Source of the DNA: Himantopus leucocephalus
Taxonomy: Eukaryota; Chordata; Aves; Charadriiformes; Recurvirostridae
Direction of reading: 5' to 3'
NCBI GenBank assembly: GCA_003993805.1
Contig: RSEF01000021.1
Location: 561,610 to 625,609 of the forward strand
DNA length: 64,000 nt
Shown here in pieces: positions 37,600-49,920 of this stretch. Both the position numbers and the translations under genes were made by a program. A model generated the notes under the pieces. The model did not search any database. It was not told the origin of the DNA and worked only from the letters and a program-made list of their open reading frames with translations. How positions within the stretch are numbered: position 1 is the stretch's first letter; each line of letters starts with the position of its first letter.

Positions 37600-37960
37600 G
37601 CTTGTTTAAAGCTGGCTGGAACAGCGCGCTACCCTCGCCCCGACCTCTCCTGGGAGCTGGATGCCGCTTGGCATCGCACCGCTAGTCTCTCGACGTGCCT
37701 GGGCACACGCACCGGCAGTGCCACCGCGGTTCTCACGGACCGGCTGCCGCACTGCCAGGGGCTGTTCTTGCCATGGGCCGTCTATCTGGATGCTCCGGTG
37801 TGCAAGAGCACGGCTGGCCCCATGCCGTGGAAAACGAGCATGCCAAGCCAGCCTCTGCCAACGAGAGCCCCAACTGCCGGCTCCTCAGCACAGCCTCTCA
37901 GTGCCCCGGCTGCTGCCAAAAACACAGGGCAGCTGTTGTGTCATAACCTCATCGCAGCTC
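37600..37960. promoter_or_regulatory. intronic CpG-rich island (possible internal promoter)
   Basis: CpG-dense DNA within otherwise CpG-poor intron 5. By eye there are about 20 CpGs between 37625 and 37830, including gcgcgc, tctcgacg and caccgcgg. Open frames in all three plus-strand frames (152, 105 and 83 codons) overlap here, which is expected where GC-rich sequence lowers stop frequency. I recognise no protein. It could be an unmethylated regulatory island, an alternative promoter or a lncRNA start. Confidence 0.4.
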
Positions 37961-38559
37961 TCTTCACAAGAAATGTAAACTAGTTGGACCCTCAGGAAGA
38001 AAGAAAACATTCTCAGCTGACCCTTAAGGGAGGGGGATTGCCTCAGAAGAGCCAGTTTGGACACATCTCAAAGAGTTTGGGAAGCAAAACACCAGGCAAA
38101 CAGCATTAGGCTCCAGCAGCTTTGCATGACTCAAGTTAATGCCCAGAGCTGGGGGAGACCTGCTTACCGCCATACCATCCCTCCATATAATACCTTCAAC
38201 TTCAAAAAGCAGCATCTCAAGGAACAGGATAGACCTTTGACCACAGTGACAGCTGGTGAAAGAGCACTGGGGTCCCCACTAGCCCACAACAGAGAGATTT
38301 GAGAAGTTCCTGAGAAATCCATGTATTTTCTGGAAACTAGACTGCAGAGTATTGCTGGTAAATGATGGTTTTCAGCTTCTTTGCACTGAGAGCAGAATTG
38401 CTTTGTGAAAAATTTCAAGCAAAATTGAATGGAATGTCTTTTCTGGCGCTCCATTTGGCATGTCTGAGCTGCTGCAGCACGCTCTAGAATATGGCTGTTT
38501 GTTTACTACAGTTTGAAACTGTGTCATAAAATACATATTGTCTGAGTAGCCTAGAAATG

Positions 38560-38800
38560 CACCCAGATTTCAGAGACAGAATTGCTCTGAGCCTTTTTAT
38601 TAAATGAAACATCCATTTTCTCCCAGGCAGAAATCACAATGGTATCCATCAGAAAATTGATCAATAAAGCACTGGGTTGCGACTCCTGCTGTCTAGTTTA
38701 ATTTTGTTATTGAAATAACGGCTTCTCAGTGCATGGAATTTCCTGGGGATTAATAACAGAAATCAGCATCACAACGCACCCACCCCTTCGCGCTTCTTAT
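38560..38800. promoter_or_regulatory. candidate conserved non-coding element in intron 5
   Basis: AT-rich unique DNA with tttattaaatg, aaattgatcaataaagc, gtttaattttgttattg and gggattaataacag. Dense homeodomain-type cores, no repeat match. Inferred. Confidence 0.38.
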
Positions 38801-40129
38801 TTATTTCCAGAAAGCACCCACTGCCCAAACCATAGGAACCAGGATTAACGTACTTGCTAGCGGTATGCATGTTTATACCCAGCTGCCTGGGGTATGACCA
38901 TCTGAATCATCTGCAGGCGATGCTGAGAAGCAAAGCCTGCCATCTATTTTTTGGGAACAATTTTGGTAGGTTTGTGGTAAAGCCTTTTGAGATAATACTT
39001 CAGAGCCTGCCACATCTGACTCATTATAGCACCAGGAAAAATGGAGATGGGCTGCTTGCGTGGGAACACATGCACCAAGCTCTATTTGTGAAAAACCTTT
39101 TCAGTGCAGAAATTTCTAAGTGACTTGGGATTGCAGTACTGACCTGAGGAAAATTTGGGCATATGCACTTTGCTTTACCTTATATTTCATTTCTTTCTGG
39201 GGGTATTGTTCAAGTAAAAAACAGAAATAAGCATAGGGTTTGTTGGTAACCAGCCTTAAAAACACAACACATTTGGGCAAACAGATCCACAAATGGGATC
39301 GTCTACGAGAAGGATTAGTTTCAACTCCCTAGACCCATGACTGATGTACCTGGTGTTTCTTTTGACATTAGCATTGCTTTGAGAAGTCATTTCTACACCT
39401 AGACAAGAATTTCCTGACAAAACTATTTTCCTATTGAAAAACAGCGTATCGACAAAGCTAAACTGTTTATGAGAAAAGGGTTGTTCTGAAAAACGTCCCT
39501 TCTTTAGAAATACCAGGGAGAAAAGTTTCAAAATTATCACAGAATCCCATTTAGGGTTTTTTTTCCATATAAAAACTTTGACATCATCAGCTAGATAATT
39601 GCAAAAACTGGTGTAAAAACCCAAAATACATTCAAGATCAAAATCAAAGCTTCCATTAAATTAGCTAAGTGAATTGCTTAGCTGTTAGTCTTAATTTCTA
39701 AATCCGTGAATGCTTGGCATTCAACAGCTTGTTTTCTGGAAGGGTGGAAACGGGAGCCTGCAGATGGGCAAGAATTTGTTCAGTACTGGACAATTACTAT
39801 GAACACATGAGTCAAGACATTGCCTTCCACAAAAACAAGTCAGTGGGAATTTCCACTGGTGGCCTCTCTGGGCATGGGTTTGGCACTGTAATCCTGATCC
39901 TTCCGGAAATCCACGGCAGTCTTGTCCCTGGCTATGCTCAATTTGGGATTAACCTTTTAATGGCTCGTACCTTTGGGTGTGTTGAAGTCTGAATGCTAGA
40001 ATCCTGCGTCTCAACCACATAGACACTGCAGTGACCTTGCAAAAATATTGCTCACCCTCCCATGATCTTCCTAGCAGATGAGAAACCGGATCTTGGAACT
40101 GCTCTCCACCACCACCCCCTCTTGTTGTG

Positions 40130-40260
40130 CAGCTTGTGAATTTTATTAGCTGTCAACGTGTCAAACTTCCACTTAGCTGGACAGCTGCGTGACCAGCCAG
40201 ACTCTGAGGCCTGCCAATAAAGTTTAACAGAGCTATCAGCTTTTCACGTGGAAGAGATTA
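40130..40260. promoter_or_regulatory. candidate non-coding element in intron 5
   Basis: Unique block with gtgaattttattagctgtca, an acgtgtc core, ggacagctgcg (E-box CAGCTG) and cttttcacgtgg (E-box CACGTG). Two E-box types and an ATTA core within about 110 bases. Inferred. Confidence 0.33.
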
Positions 40261-40864
40261 TGGTAAGCGAATACTCAGGTATCAGAGAAAACGAATGAGA
40301 CTTAGGTAAGCTCACCTTTCACATGGTAAAGCACAGAGGTGAGGAGAATGAAGCAAAGAGATGGACAGGCCTACTACTTTTTGTTCAGTGCTCATACGGT
40401 GATTAGCAAAATGGGATTCTAGTGCAGTGATGTTGTGTACATACAGCAGAGTAAGAAAGTCTGATAGCTACACCTGAGCTGTGATTCAGAGACTTGGGCA
40501 TGATCCAGCTGCGCAGCAGACAAGATCCAGACAAGAGATCCAGAAGGTGGATGAAGCAATGACCAGACATTGAGGAGCAGCGAAAGCTGCTCTCGAGTTT
40601 CTTTTGTGACTATGGGTCACAAAATACTTTTTATACGTCTGCCTCCCATTTTACATGTAAACATGCTAAGCTTTTGGGGACAAGATATATGGGTAGATAT
40701 TGGCATGGCCCTTAACACCCAAAACCCCTGATCTCAGCTGGCCCTGCTGTTGTAACAGCCATCTCTAATCCAAAGCACGTCTCTTGGCCTTAAAAACTCT
40801 GTTGAGACAGGAGTAAGACTATAAGGTGGTAGAAGATTCCCTGCTGCATGGGTACATGTGTGGA

Positions 40865-40890
40865 TGTGTGTGTGTGTGTGTGTGTGTGTG
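40865..40890. repeat. (TG)n microsatellite
   Basis: An uninterrupted run of 13 TG units, extended on the left by imperfect TG/GTGTGGA sequence. Confidence 0.98.
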
Positions 40891-42953
40891 GCTTTTCTTT
40901 TTTCCCCCCACAAGAACTTGATTGACTAATGTTTGTAGGTCCCGAGAGCCAGTAAAAGATCTGCTCTGATATCCAGAAAATTTTACAAGGGGCGGCAGGC
41001 TTAAAAGTGGTGGGAAGAAGCTGACTCTGCCAGGATGTCGGAATGAGAAAGCCATCAGGAATGTGCCTCGGAGAACAGCTGCTACTAGAGCCCTGGCAGG
41101 AACCTCCATGCAAGCTGCCTGGGAGCAAGTAGGGGGATTTGGAGATCACAGCTTGAGACAAGGGAAAGGTTCTTTTTATTTATTTATTTAGCTTTCCCTT
41201 TCTGTTTTTGCCTCCCTCCTTTCTCCCAAGCCTTATCACAGTGAGGTCAGAGTGCCTTGGAGAAGACAGAAACTGCCTCTGGTTTTTGCACTCCCTGGCA
41301 CTTCAGGGCTTTTCCCTTCCTCCCCAGCATGCCCACATCACGGCTCATGCAATACAGGTTTCTCTCACCCCATAAAAAGGTGTTACCTAAACTCTGTTCT
41401 CTCCCAAAACTCCTTTTTTTCATCTGTTTTCCACAGAAACATCTCATTTTATTTCCTCCTTAACATCTTATGTCCATCTACAACAAGCAAGACCAATTAG
41501 AAACAGCATATGCAAAACAAAAATGAGGGAATCTACACTTTCCAACTTTTGGTAGCTTAGCTGCCTAAATTAGCCACTTTCCCAGGCTCCATCTATCTAT
41601 GAATCCTCATGGCTAGCAAATTAACACTATTACTGTTGAACACTTTGGCATGGTCTCTTGGCTAATATCAAAACTAGAATGAGTTTCAAGTTTGCTAGAT
41701 TTCCTTTTTGCGGTCTCCACAGCCAAACCTTGAGGGATGATAGATTCAGGAAAATCCAGTACCTCTCAAGAGAAAGCTGGAGGGAGGTGAGAGGGCATCT
41801 GCTGCAGTGCTGCAAATGGCTTAGCACATCTTTGGGAAAGAAGGCTCATGGGAAATATCCTTAACCAGTGAGTGTCCCAGGTGTGGGGAGAAATGTCCAT
41901 TCCCAGACAGCTGGGGGAAAACAGCAAAAACTTTTGGGGGTTTTGGCTTCTGAGAGAGCACATCAAGCTTATTATCCTGAGAATTGCAGAACAAAAAAAA
42001 GCCTGTTTTGTTTCAGAGGAGCTGGTTAATTGACTGACTGTTTCCCTGTCACAAGCCTGGAGTACTCTTACCCTCCTCTCTCAGTGCCCGCAATTCAACT
42101 CTCAGCTGCGTGCACAGAGACCCCTGTGCTTAGCCTGAAACCTAATCGCGCTGGCCGCACGGAGGACGGACTGCTGGGGTCTCCATTTCACTTCTTTAAC
42201 CCAGCACAATCCCCAATCCCTCCCCCTTTCCTTCCCGTTCCCCAAGGGACTCTATTATACCTCCCGATCTGTTCACACTCCTTATCCCTCTGCGTGTTTG
42301 CACACACTGCTGACCCAGCCTTTATCTGGAAGACATAAGGGTCTCTGTGTGGAGTTCCCACAAGGGCTATTAATCGTGTAGATGTCAGAGTCCCCCAGCT
42401 CCAAACACTCCCTTCCTGCTCCTCCCCTCTTCTTCCCTCCCCCCGCCCTTTTTGTGCTCTCTGGAGATTGGTGAAAAAAGGTTTTATGAAAATTCACACA
42501 CAGAACTTGCAAACTTTGCAAAATACGATCTGCTCCCCTGGGCAAGGTTGGTAAATGGTGTGATTTCTCCTAAAACACCAAATACAAACATACACACACA
42601 CTGCTTCCTCCTAGGCAAATGGAGGAATTTTCTCCAAGAGAAAACAGAGAGCTAAATGCTTTGCCAAGTTAGGGAAAGTTTGGCTCTTGGTCCCAACCTG
42701 GATGGAAACCCTCCAGCTGGTACCTCTGCAACCAGCCAAATCCAAATGGCGTATCCGCAAATCCATGGGAACGTGGGAATCTGCAGAACTGGATTTAAGT
42801 CTCAGATCCTTGTGGATGTGGCTCCAGAGAAGAACTGCATCCACGTTACCACCTTTCAACATCCTCATCCCCTGCACTAGCACCTCCTTCCCCAAGGTAG
42901 ACAAGAAGCTGAGCCACCAGGCTGACTTGCCACACACTGGCTCTAGTCCTTAC

Positions 42954-43153
42954 CTGAACTCGGGCCTCGGTGAGCTTGGTTCTCTGAGCTAGCTCCTCTC
43001 GTGTGTAGATGTCTGGGTAGTGGGTTCTCTCAAAGGCCTTCTCCAGCTCCTCCAGCTGCTCAGCGGTGAAAGTGGTTCGACTGCGGCGTTGCTTGCGCTT
43101 CAAAGGCAGATCTGGTTCGGATTCAACATCAGAGCCTTCGTCCAGCCTGTTAC
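42954..43153 (-). CDS. PAX7: PAX7 exon (exon 5 by family numbering): homeobox, first 46 residues
   Basis: Encodes 66 full codons plus two bases of a split codon. After an acidic linker ([20 protein letters not shown]) comes the homeodomain from QRRSRTTF to EARVQ, i.e. homeodomain positions 1-46, including helix 1, helix 2 and the start of the recognition helix. PAX7 is a nuclear transcription factor with a paired domain and a homeodomain that specifies muscle satellite cells, neural crest and dorsal neural tube. On the minus strand the exon is preceded by a pyrimidine-rich tract ending in cccag and followed by the strong donor cag|gtaagg. It begins in phase 1 (the preceding exon must supply a G to give Gly) and ends in phase 0, which matches the next exon. 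This exon alone could be PAX3 or PAX7; the following exons decide for PAX7. Confidence 0.97.
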
Positions 43154-43456
43154 CTGGGATTGGAAAGAAATGGGAGATGAGGGTTGCGTGGTTAAAAAGC
43201 CATAGGCAGAAAGGCTGTTGGAAGAGTTAAGCAGCCCAGCAAAGTAATCTCAGTTCTACTCTGATGGTGTCCGTCGAAACAAACACTCCATCCATGTACA
43301 ATACATCTACCAGTTTTATGCTATTTCTGTAGTTTTCTACTATTATTTTTTCCCCACATTGTAAAAAGACAATCTGTGAAGTCAGAACTCTTTGCAGGAA
43401 AGGGATGGTTCAAAGTCTGCTATTCAAATTGTTACAGTGAAAGAACTTCCAGTTGT

Positions 43457-43535
43457 TAGAATCATAGAATCGTTAAGGTTGGAAGGGACCTTTCAGATCA
43501 TCTAGTCCAACCATTAACCTAACCTGACAACCTAA
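43457..43535 (-). repeat. CR1 LINE, 3' end fragment
   Basis: Reads agaatcatagaatcgttaag followed by gttggaagggacc and atctagtccaacc: the reverse complement of the classic avian CR1 3' terminus, including the ATTCTATGATTCT-type tail. The element is 5'-truncated, as most CR1 copies are, and lies in the same orientation as PAX7. This is the strongest evidence that the source is a bird. Confidence 0.93.
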
Positions 43536-45659
43536 CCTTGTTCACTTATTTCAAGAAATTACCATTATTTTTTATTAGAAATGACTGTTTCAGAGTTGCA
43601 TATTTTACACTGAAATGATGTAGAAGCTGAAATGAGCACATAAAAAATTCAATACAAGATGCTTTGACTTGTACAGTCCAATTTCATCTTGTGTATTGTC
43701 AAGTATCCGTGTTTGATATTTCATTTTTTTTAAACCACCTTAGGAAGAAAAAAATAAATACTAGGAATTTTTTCAGCTGGGAAAAACCTTTCCAACTCCG
43801 CTTCACCTCTGCCCACAGGATACAGTTGTTGTTATCTTAACTTCCCCAGTTTCAGCAGGAGTTTTGCACAAGGCCAGGCTCCTACACCATTAAGATGCCA
43901 TAAAAAGTCCTTTACCAGTGTCTAATTGGTCACTTACTTCCTCCACCTTCACTTGCCCTAGACCTCTGCTGTTCCCTTCTCCCTGCCTTGAACCCGGCAC
44001 CACATCTATTGCCTCCTGAGGCACTTACCAAACCCGAGTAAGTATAGCTGGAATAAGTAAGCCCAGTTTTGCTCTTTTTTTTTTTGGTCTGGAGAATAAA
44101 GCAGAAGGCACTACATTGATATTCACCAAGTCTACAGTCAGAGCCAGTGGATTTTAGAGAGGACGCACCAAGAACAACATTAGCTGTGACTCCAGTGTTC
44201 ACCAGAGGCCTCTCATGGGGCAAAGTGTAAAAAAAATGGGTTTCAAAGATGTGCCATGTGCAGGTTATCGGTTCCCTGTAGTGCAGATGTTGATGTATGG
44301 AGGATCTCAGCCAGGCCAAAACTTTATGTCTGCCTTTGGGACAGTGAAAAATGTGCCACTGGTTCATGGCAGCAGAGAAGAAGAACATGATATATGAAAC
44401 CTTTCTGCTAGGTGAGAGATCTGGCCTGTGTCACCTTTTCCTTCTCTGTCACGAATATAGGAGACTCATTAAACATGCACGCATTTTTTGCCCTATCAAG
44501 CTTCACTGCTATCTTTCAGAATAACTGCGCAGACAGACCGAGAAGCAGAACCTGCTTAAACACTGTGCTCACAGCAAAATGTTTTTTCCTTTGAGTAAAC
44601 CTTTGCTAATTTAGGATTAAAGCAGGATTTACATATGTTCATGTTGACGATAAAGTTCCCTAAAGTTACTAACAGTGTTTTTCAGTCCTCTCTTTTTGTT
44701 CAGCCCCTATACTATCATCATCCAAAAATCTGCCTTTTTCTTTTCAGAGCTGGGAACAGCAGCTGTGACTTCCCCAACAGCTGCTCAAGAGTGGCGGCAG
44801 TTTCAGGAGTATGAGGCAAATATCCCATCGGAGCTCACTTGTTTATACTGAGATCACCACAAAATGCCATTGCATTCAGCTTGCTGCAATACAAAAATGC
44901 TTTTATGTCTTGGGGCTTCACAGGGAGGATGCGGTGTCAGCACCCAGCTAACTACAGTTGCACTGGAGTCAGAGAAACTCTGCTGCAGAGGAGTGGATGG
45001 CTTGTTTTGGGGACAAAACACATCACCTTAAGAGGTTTTCCCCTTCTTCTAGCTCTGGCTTACCAATACATAGGGTCTTTACAAATGTTCATCTTTTTAA
45101 ACCAAGAACCCTTCATTTTTCACTGAATTCAGTGAGAAATTCACTGTTGACTTCAGAGGAGCAGCATCTGTCCCACATTTTAAACGCAGTTTCACTGTAC
45201 ACAGCAGAAATTTGTAACTAAACTAGCTTTTTGGTTATGTCCATTTCCAGGGAAGGTCTAGAGTCACAAGTGGCGTAAAAGGAACATCTGTACTTAAAAC
45301 TAACAGCCTTCCACATCTGGGTGCCAGATGATTCAGGGCAGGTAGAAGCACATCTGGACCTTGGGGTACCATGCTGTGCAAAAGCACATCTGGAAACCTA
45401 TAGCATATAGTAAATTTAAGTTAATCACTTAAGTCACCAACTATTATTGGTTTAATTAGTTAGTATCTTCTCTGGAAATACTTGATGTGAAAAAAAATAA
45501 GGACGGAGGTGTGTTTTAGTCCAGGATGTGAGAGGGCCAGTGTGAGGAAGGGGAAAGAAAATACACTAAGTTAAATGTCATTTAACTCTACAGCTGAGTA
45601 TATTTCTTTATAGTAAATAAGCATTTCTGTATAGTTAGTAATCATGCTTAGTAGCAACT

Positions 45660-45770
45660 TTCAGCCTGTGAGCTCTTTAGCACAGGAATTGTCTTGTGGC
45701 ACGTTTCACGCCTGGTGCAACAACACCTGAACCTCCTTGGCAAGTACTATGGTGACAGCAATGTCAAAAT
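45660..45770 (+). repeat. old LINE 3'-end-like fragment
   Basis: ctgtgagctctttagcacag then gaattgtcttgtggcac resembles the widely dispersed GTAAGCTCTTTGGGGCAGGGACTGT block found at ends of ancient L2/CR1-group LINEs. Diverged. Confidence 0.4.
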
Positions 45771-46235
45771 GACTTTTTTAAGATCTTACTCTTCTCTTGG
45801 CCACTTGATAGCAATGCTGTAACATCTACCTACAGCTCACCCACTTGCTTGGTCCAACTGCTTACACAGTATACAACAATGCTGGGACCCAGTATCTCTC
45901 CAAGTGAGGAAAAAAAGTCTAGAAAAGGATCTGTAACATGTTTCATCTCCCACACTTGACTTTGCTCAGTTGTTTGAGGTTTTTTTTCTGCAAAAGCCTG
46001 GAAGGGAAAACAGCCAAACTTTCTTCAATGGCTTTATGCTCGTAATTAAGAATCCCTGATTTGGCCACAAAGTTTTGGTATAGGACAACTGATTTTCATG
46101 AGTAACAATCTGCCCTACTCACAGGAGCACCAGCAACCGTACTGGCCATCATGGTGGCTACAGGGGTAAAAGGATGTAGAGCCAAACTTTGCAATATAAA
46201 CTGACATAACACTTTCTATCCGCAAGTCTCCAAAC

Positions 46236-46400
46236 AGCTCCCGACTGGCATTATCTCCATTTTACAACCGTGGCAGGGATGGCGGAAGTCACCCACCTAC
46301 AGTCACCCTGTGAGTCAGGAGCAAAGCTGGGAAAAGAAGCCACAGCTCCTCGTGCCAAGTCCGAGGCTCCAACAACCCGACTACAAAGATGAAACCAAGA
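46236..46400 (-). repeat. MIR-like SINE fragment
   Basis: Plus-strand order gcattatctccattttacaa, ggcggaagtcacc, gtgagtcaggagcaaagctg and ggaaaagaagccacagctcc follows the reverse complement of MIR closely. It is the clearest of the MIR-like copies here. Confidence 0.6.
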
Positions 46401-48641
46401 GAGCAAGAAAAATCCCAGGGTAAGTCTGGAACCAGCTGGTCTTAGTACAATGCAGCTGCTGCTGTCAGGCACAGATTCATTAAATAATATAGAAAGTCTT
46501 TCAGCTGAGACAGACTGCAGTACGAGCCTATTATCTAATGCATCCCCTATTATCAAGGGACAGTCTCCCTTTACCTGCCTAAGATGCAACTCGAGGATCT
46601 AACAGGTCTTTTCCATTCCTAAACAGCTGAAACCTGCTGGTCAAATGGTTTCCTTCCCATAATCTCCACAAAGTTTCTGTGCAATGAGAAGTTTTACAAA
46701 ACTGCAAGAGTAACTCAAGGAGACTCCCTCCCTAGGCAAGTCCAGGGGGATTCACTCAAAACTTGAACGCTTCATTTTTTGTGACACATCCCTGTGAAAA
46801 ATGGATGTGTAGAACTGCCAGCAGCATGAGCAGGGGGTGAATCCCAGTTTGCAGCCTCCAGCACAACGGGGCTATTGCTGTAGAAATAATCATTAGCATG
46901 CGCTGGTAGCATTTTCCACTTACTCAGCACGGACAGCAATGAACACCCTGTAAATACGAAGGTGGAGAAATATCTAGCAGCAGCTTCTTGTGTGGCTTAC
47001 CAATCACTAGTTGTGATGAAGGATGGGAAACAGCTAGCTGTCCGATATGCAGCTCCCCTAGGATATCATACGGGCTAAAGATTGACAGAAAAGAACAGAA
47101 TGGAGACGTGAATGGAGGGAAAAATCTCATGAGAAGACAAGTCAGAGAAAAGGAAAAACTAAGAGAAAAGTTTGCATATTACAGGACTCACACACTGATC
47201 CCACTATATTTAGGGTTTTTTTACAGCAATTCTGTCTTTATTATTTAGTGTAACTGCTCTGTAGCTCGGAAAGAAAAAAACCCAAACTGCTCAAATCTCT
47301 TTGCTTTGAAATAAGCACTCTTAGAAATAAAGAGACATAGGCTTCATTATGGGAACGAAAGCAAGTTTGCCAGTGTGAAAACTCCACTGCTCAAGGAGGG
47401 CTATTCAAATGTACAGGCACCTTCTTAGAGCAAAGATACAACATGGCTCATGCAAAGGGGGAGAGAGGACCATGTGAAGGGACTTGCTGAAGGTTTGCGT
47501 GGATGAATGTCAAGTCCCACATCTTCAGGGAGAATGAGCTGGGAAAACTGAATAAATCAAAATGATTCTTTCTCCCCAGCGAAATGAGTGCGGCCAGAGC
47601 ACGTGTGCAGGTGTGTGTACAGAATGGCATAGGAAAGGTGACAAATACAAGCCTGGGCTTGTCCTGGGACCCATTCTAGCGTGAGGAAATGTGTAAATTA
47701 CGGCCCACAGACTCACATTCCTGAATAATGCTGCCGATTCAGGTTGGGGTACAATTAGCAAGAGCCAGGCAGAGCTCTCTGGAGGGGTTTGAGAGGAATA
47801 TTAGTGGACTGGACCTCGAGGAAAGGAACAAGAAAAACCCTCCATAATTATGGACTGGATGTGTCCTCCCTCTCCCCGTTCCCTTCACTCCTCTATTTCC
47901 CTTCCTCCCCCTCTGCCTTTCTCCTCTCCACCTCCATTCACTGCTTCTGGGTGCCTCTTAGCCCTGGAGTTAAATTAATCAACAGGATTAGGTGGAATCG
48001 GCCACAACAAGACCCTCCAGGCTCAGACTGAGCCCTTGATGCTCTACGAGGACCTGCTGCCTTGTCTTGAAGCACCTTAGTGCCGTCTGGAAGGATTGGC
48101 AGACAGGACCAGACATGAAAACGCATTCATTAAAGTGGGGATCGGATTTTGTTAGAGGGTAAAGGGGAGCTGTACGTTCTCTCCTTCAGTATTTCTCATC
48201 TCATTTCCTCTCTCTCTTTCTCTGTTGCTTCCAGCTGCACCATCCTAAAAATTAAATGTGTGTTGGAGGGGAGAGATGAAGTGGGGGAAGGGAATGGTTT
48301 TGTGAATGGCTTAGCTATAACTGCACCTTTTGTGCTGCAACTGGCTTTAGCAAACTCACCCAGACAATGCTGGAGCAACAGCGATGCTCCATGAAACCAG
48401 ATCTGGAGGTGACTGGCTGGGAAGCTAATGCAGCCACGGGGGAACTTGCCTTTAACAGCATGAGATAAGTAAGAAAAATCTCACTTTGAAGGTACCAGCA
48501 AGATCTGAGCACCCCCACATTACAGCCCCACACCAGGCCCCCCCTTCTTCACAATGTTCTCCATCCACCAAAGCTGTCGTGCTTGGTGGCCCCAACAGCT
48601 ACCACTGCATAAACGTACGCATGCATGTATTTCCAGTCCCA

Positions 48642-48689
48642 TATGTACCTGAACTTCAGGTACATAAAATAACTTCCGGTTATTTTATG
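48642..48689. repeat. two overlapping perfect inverted repeats
   Basis: The first has 12-bp arms, 48642-48653 (tatgtacctgaa) and 48655-48666 (ttcaggtacata), with a one-base centre. The second has 11-bp arms, 48663-48673 (cataaaataac) and 48679-48689 (gttattttatg), around ttccg. They share four bases, so both hairpins cannot fully form together. An 18-base alternating purine-pyrimidine run lies just upstream (48613-48630). Confidence 0.95.
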
Positions 48690-49599
48690 CTGGAGGACAA
48701 TTTAAGAGTCCCTCAATGACCTTGAAAAGGGCAGGCTTCACCTGCTGCATGATGCTTTTGCTGCCTGACATTGCCTTAATAAATGGAGCCGCATTGCCAT
48801 GAGACGGTGAGGAGGTACCCATCTCACAGGTGAAAATATCTCCCGATTGTGGCTACCTTGTCACGAGGACCTGAAATAATAAGATATATTATAGCTGAGA
48901 TGCTTGCCATGGACCTCAGCTATAGTACATCTGTGGAGCAGGAAGGGTGGGACTGGACACCTCACACTTTCTACTCCCTTAAAAGGATGTGGAATGAACA
49001 AGGATCGCCAAGATGCAGCCATTTATTCACAGAGCATGTCCCCGGCGCTGGGCCCTGCAGTCAATGGCTTCAGAAGCAAGAGCTGAAACTCTCCCTGACT
49101 TCTTAGCATCTGCCTTTCCCTCTGGCAGAAAGCAAACAAAACCCATCAAAATGCAAACAAGACTATGAAAAGCCTGAGAGAAGGGCGACACAGTGGCAGC
49201 GTCACAAGCACAGAATTGTATTGCCTTGATTTTTTTTTCCAACATGAAAACCAGAACACCCTTTTCTCTCTCTTCTTGGAAAATGAAGAAGTCCTGAGTT
49301 CACAATGAGGGAGAGGTGCATATGCATGCACAGAATAACCCCCACTCACCTCCAAACCTGTTCAACAGCAGGTGGGACTGCAAAGGGGGACAGAGGTGTT
49401 TCAAATTCATCTCTCGCCCCTCTTTCCCTGTCCAAGCACATTCCCAGACACAAAACCCAATAATCAACACAGCACATACAATAAAGCTTGGGTTTCCCCC
49501 TCCCTCCCCTTTCCAACCTGTAAACTCCCCATTCTCCAGCATTTGCTCATGCCTGCGCAGCAGTATTACAGTTTAACATAGTTTAGAGGGCTGTGGTGT

Positions 49600-49920
49600 G
49601 CAGCAGAGGCAGAAAACGAATCACATAATAGTTGATATGCGTTTTAATCAAGTAATTCGGCCCAAGCAGAATGATAGTGCCTGTTGGTGGGGTGCCCTTG
49701 AATACCAAACAGACCGGGTAGCAGGCCTAGGAAAATGAAAAAGTCATTTACAGCTCAGCTGGGGACTGCAGTGTTCAGCAAAGCATTAGTATGGGGGCCT
49801 TAGGAGATNTTTTTTTTTTTTTTTTTTTTTTTTATTCAGGCATTGAACTGGCCAGCTGTAACCAAACCGCAGACTGAGGTAATGTCCATTATGGGCTTTA
49901 CAACCTGGAAATAATACTCA
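49600..49920. promoter_or_regulatory. candidate conserved non-coding element in intron 4
   Basis: Unique sequence with cacataatagttgat, gttttaatcaagtaattcgg and gaggtaatgtccattatgg, interrupted by a T homopolymer with an N at 49809. TAAT/ATTA cores cluster. Regulatory role inferred. Confidence 0.38.

Larger units (their letters stand above)
29393..42953 (-). other. PAX7: PAX7 intron 5 (splits the homeobox)
   Basis: A 13.56-kb intron between homeodomain residues 46 and 47, donor gtaagg and acceptor catcag. Contents: a MIR-like fragment close to the exon 6 acceptor (29440-29605), another at about 33770-33850, regulatory-element candidates at 32875-33085, 38560-38800 and 40130-40260, a CpG-rich island at 37600-37960, and a TG microsatellite at 40865-40890. 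Stretches at about 29900-32300, 34000-35000 and 41200-42900 show nothing I can name. Confidence 0.96.

Noticed and set aside
42954..43153. PAX3 rather than PAX7
   Set aside because: Exons 6 and 7 in frame downstream carry PAX7-specific residues (LAAFNHLL, alanine run, [13 protein letters not shown]).
48642..48689. microRNA precursor
   Set aside because: Stems of 11-12 bp with 1-5 base loops are too short for Drosha/Dicer substrates.
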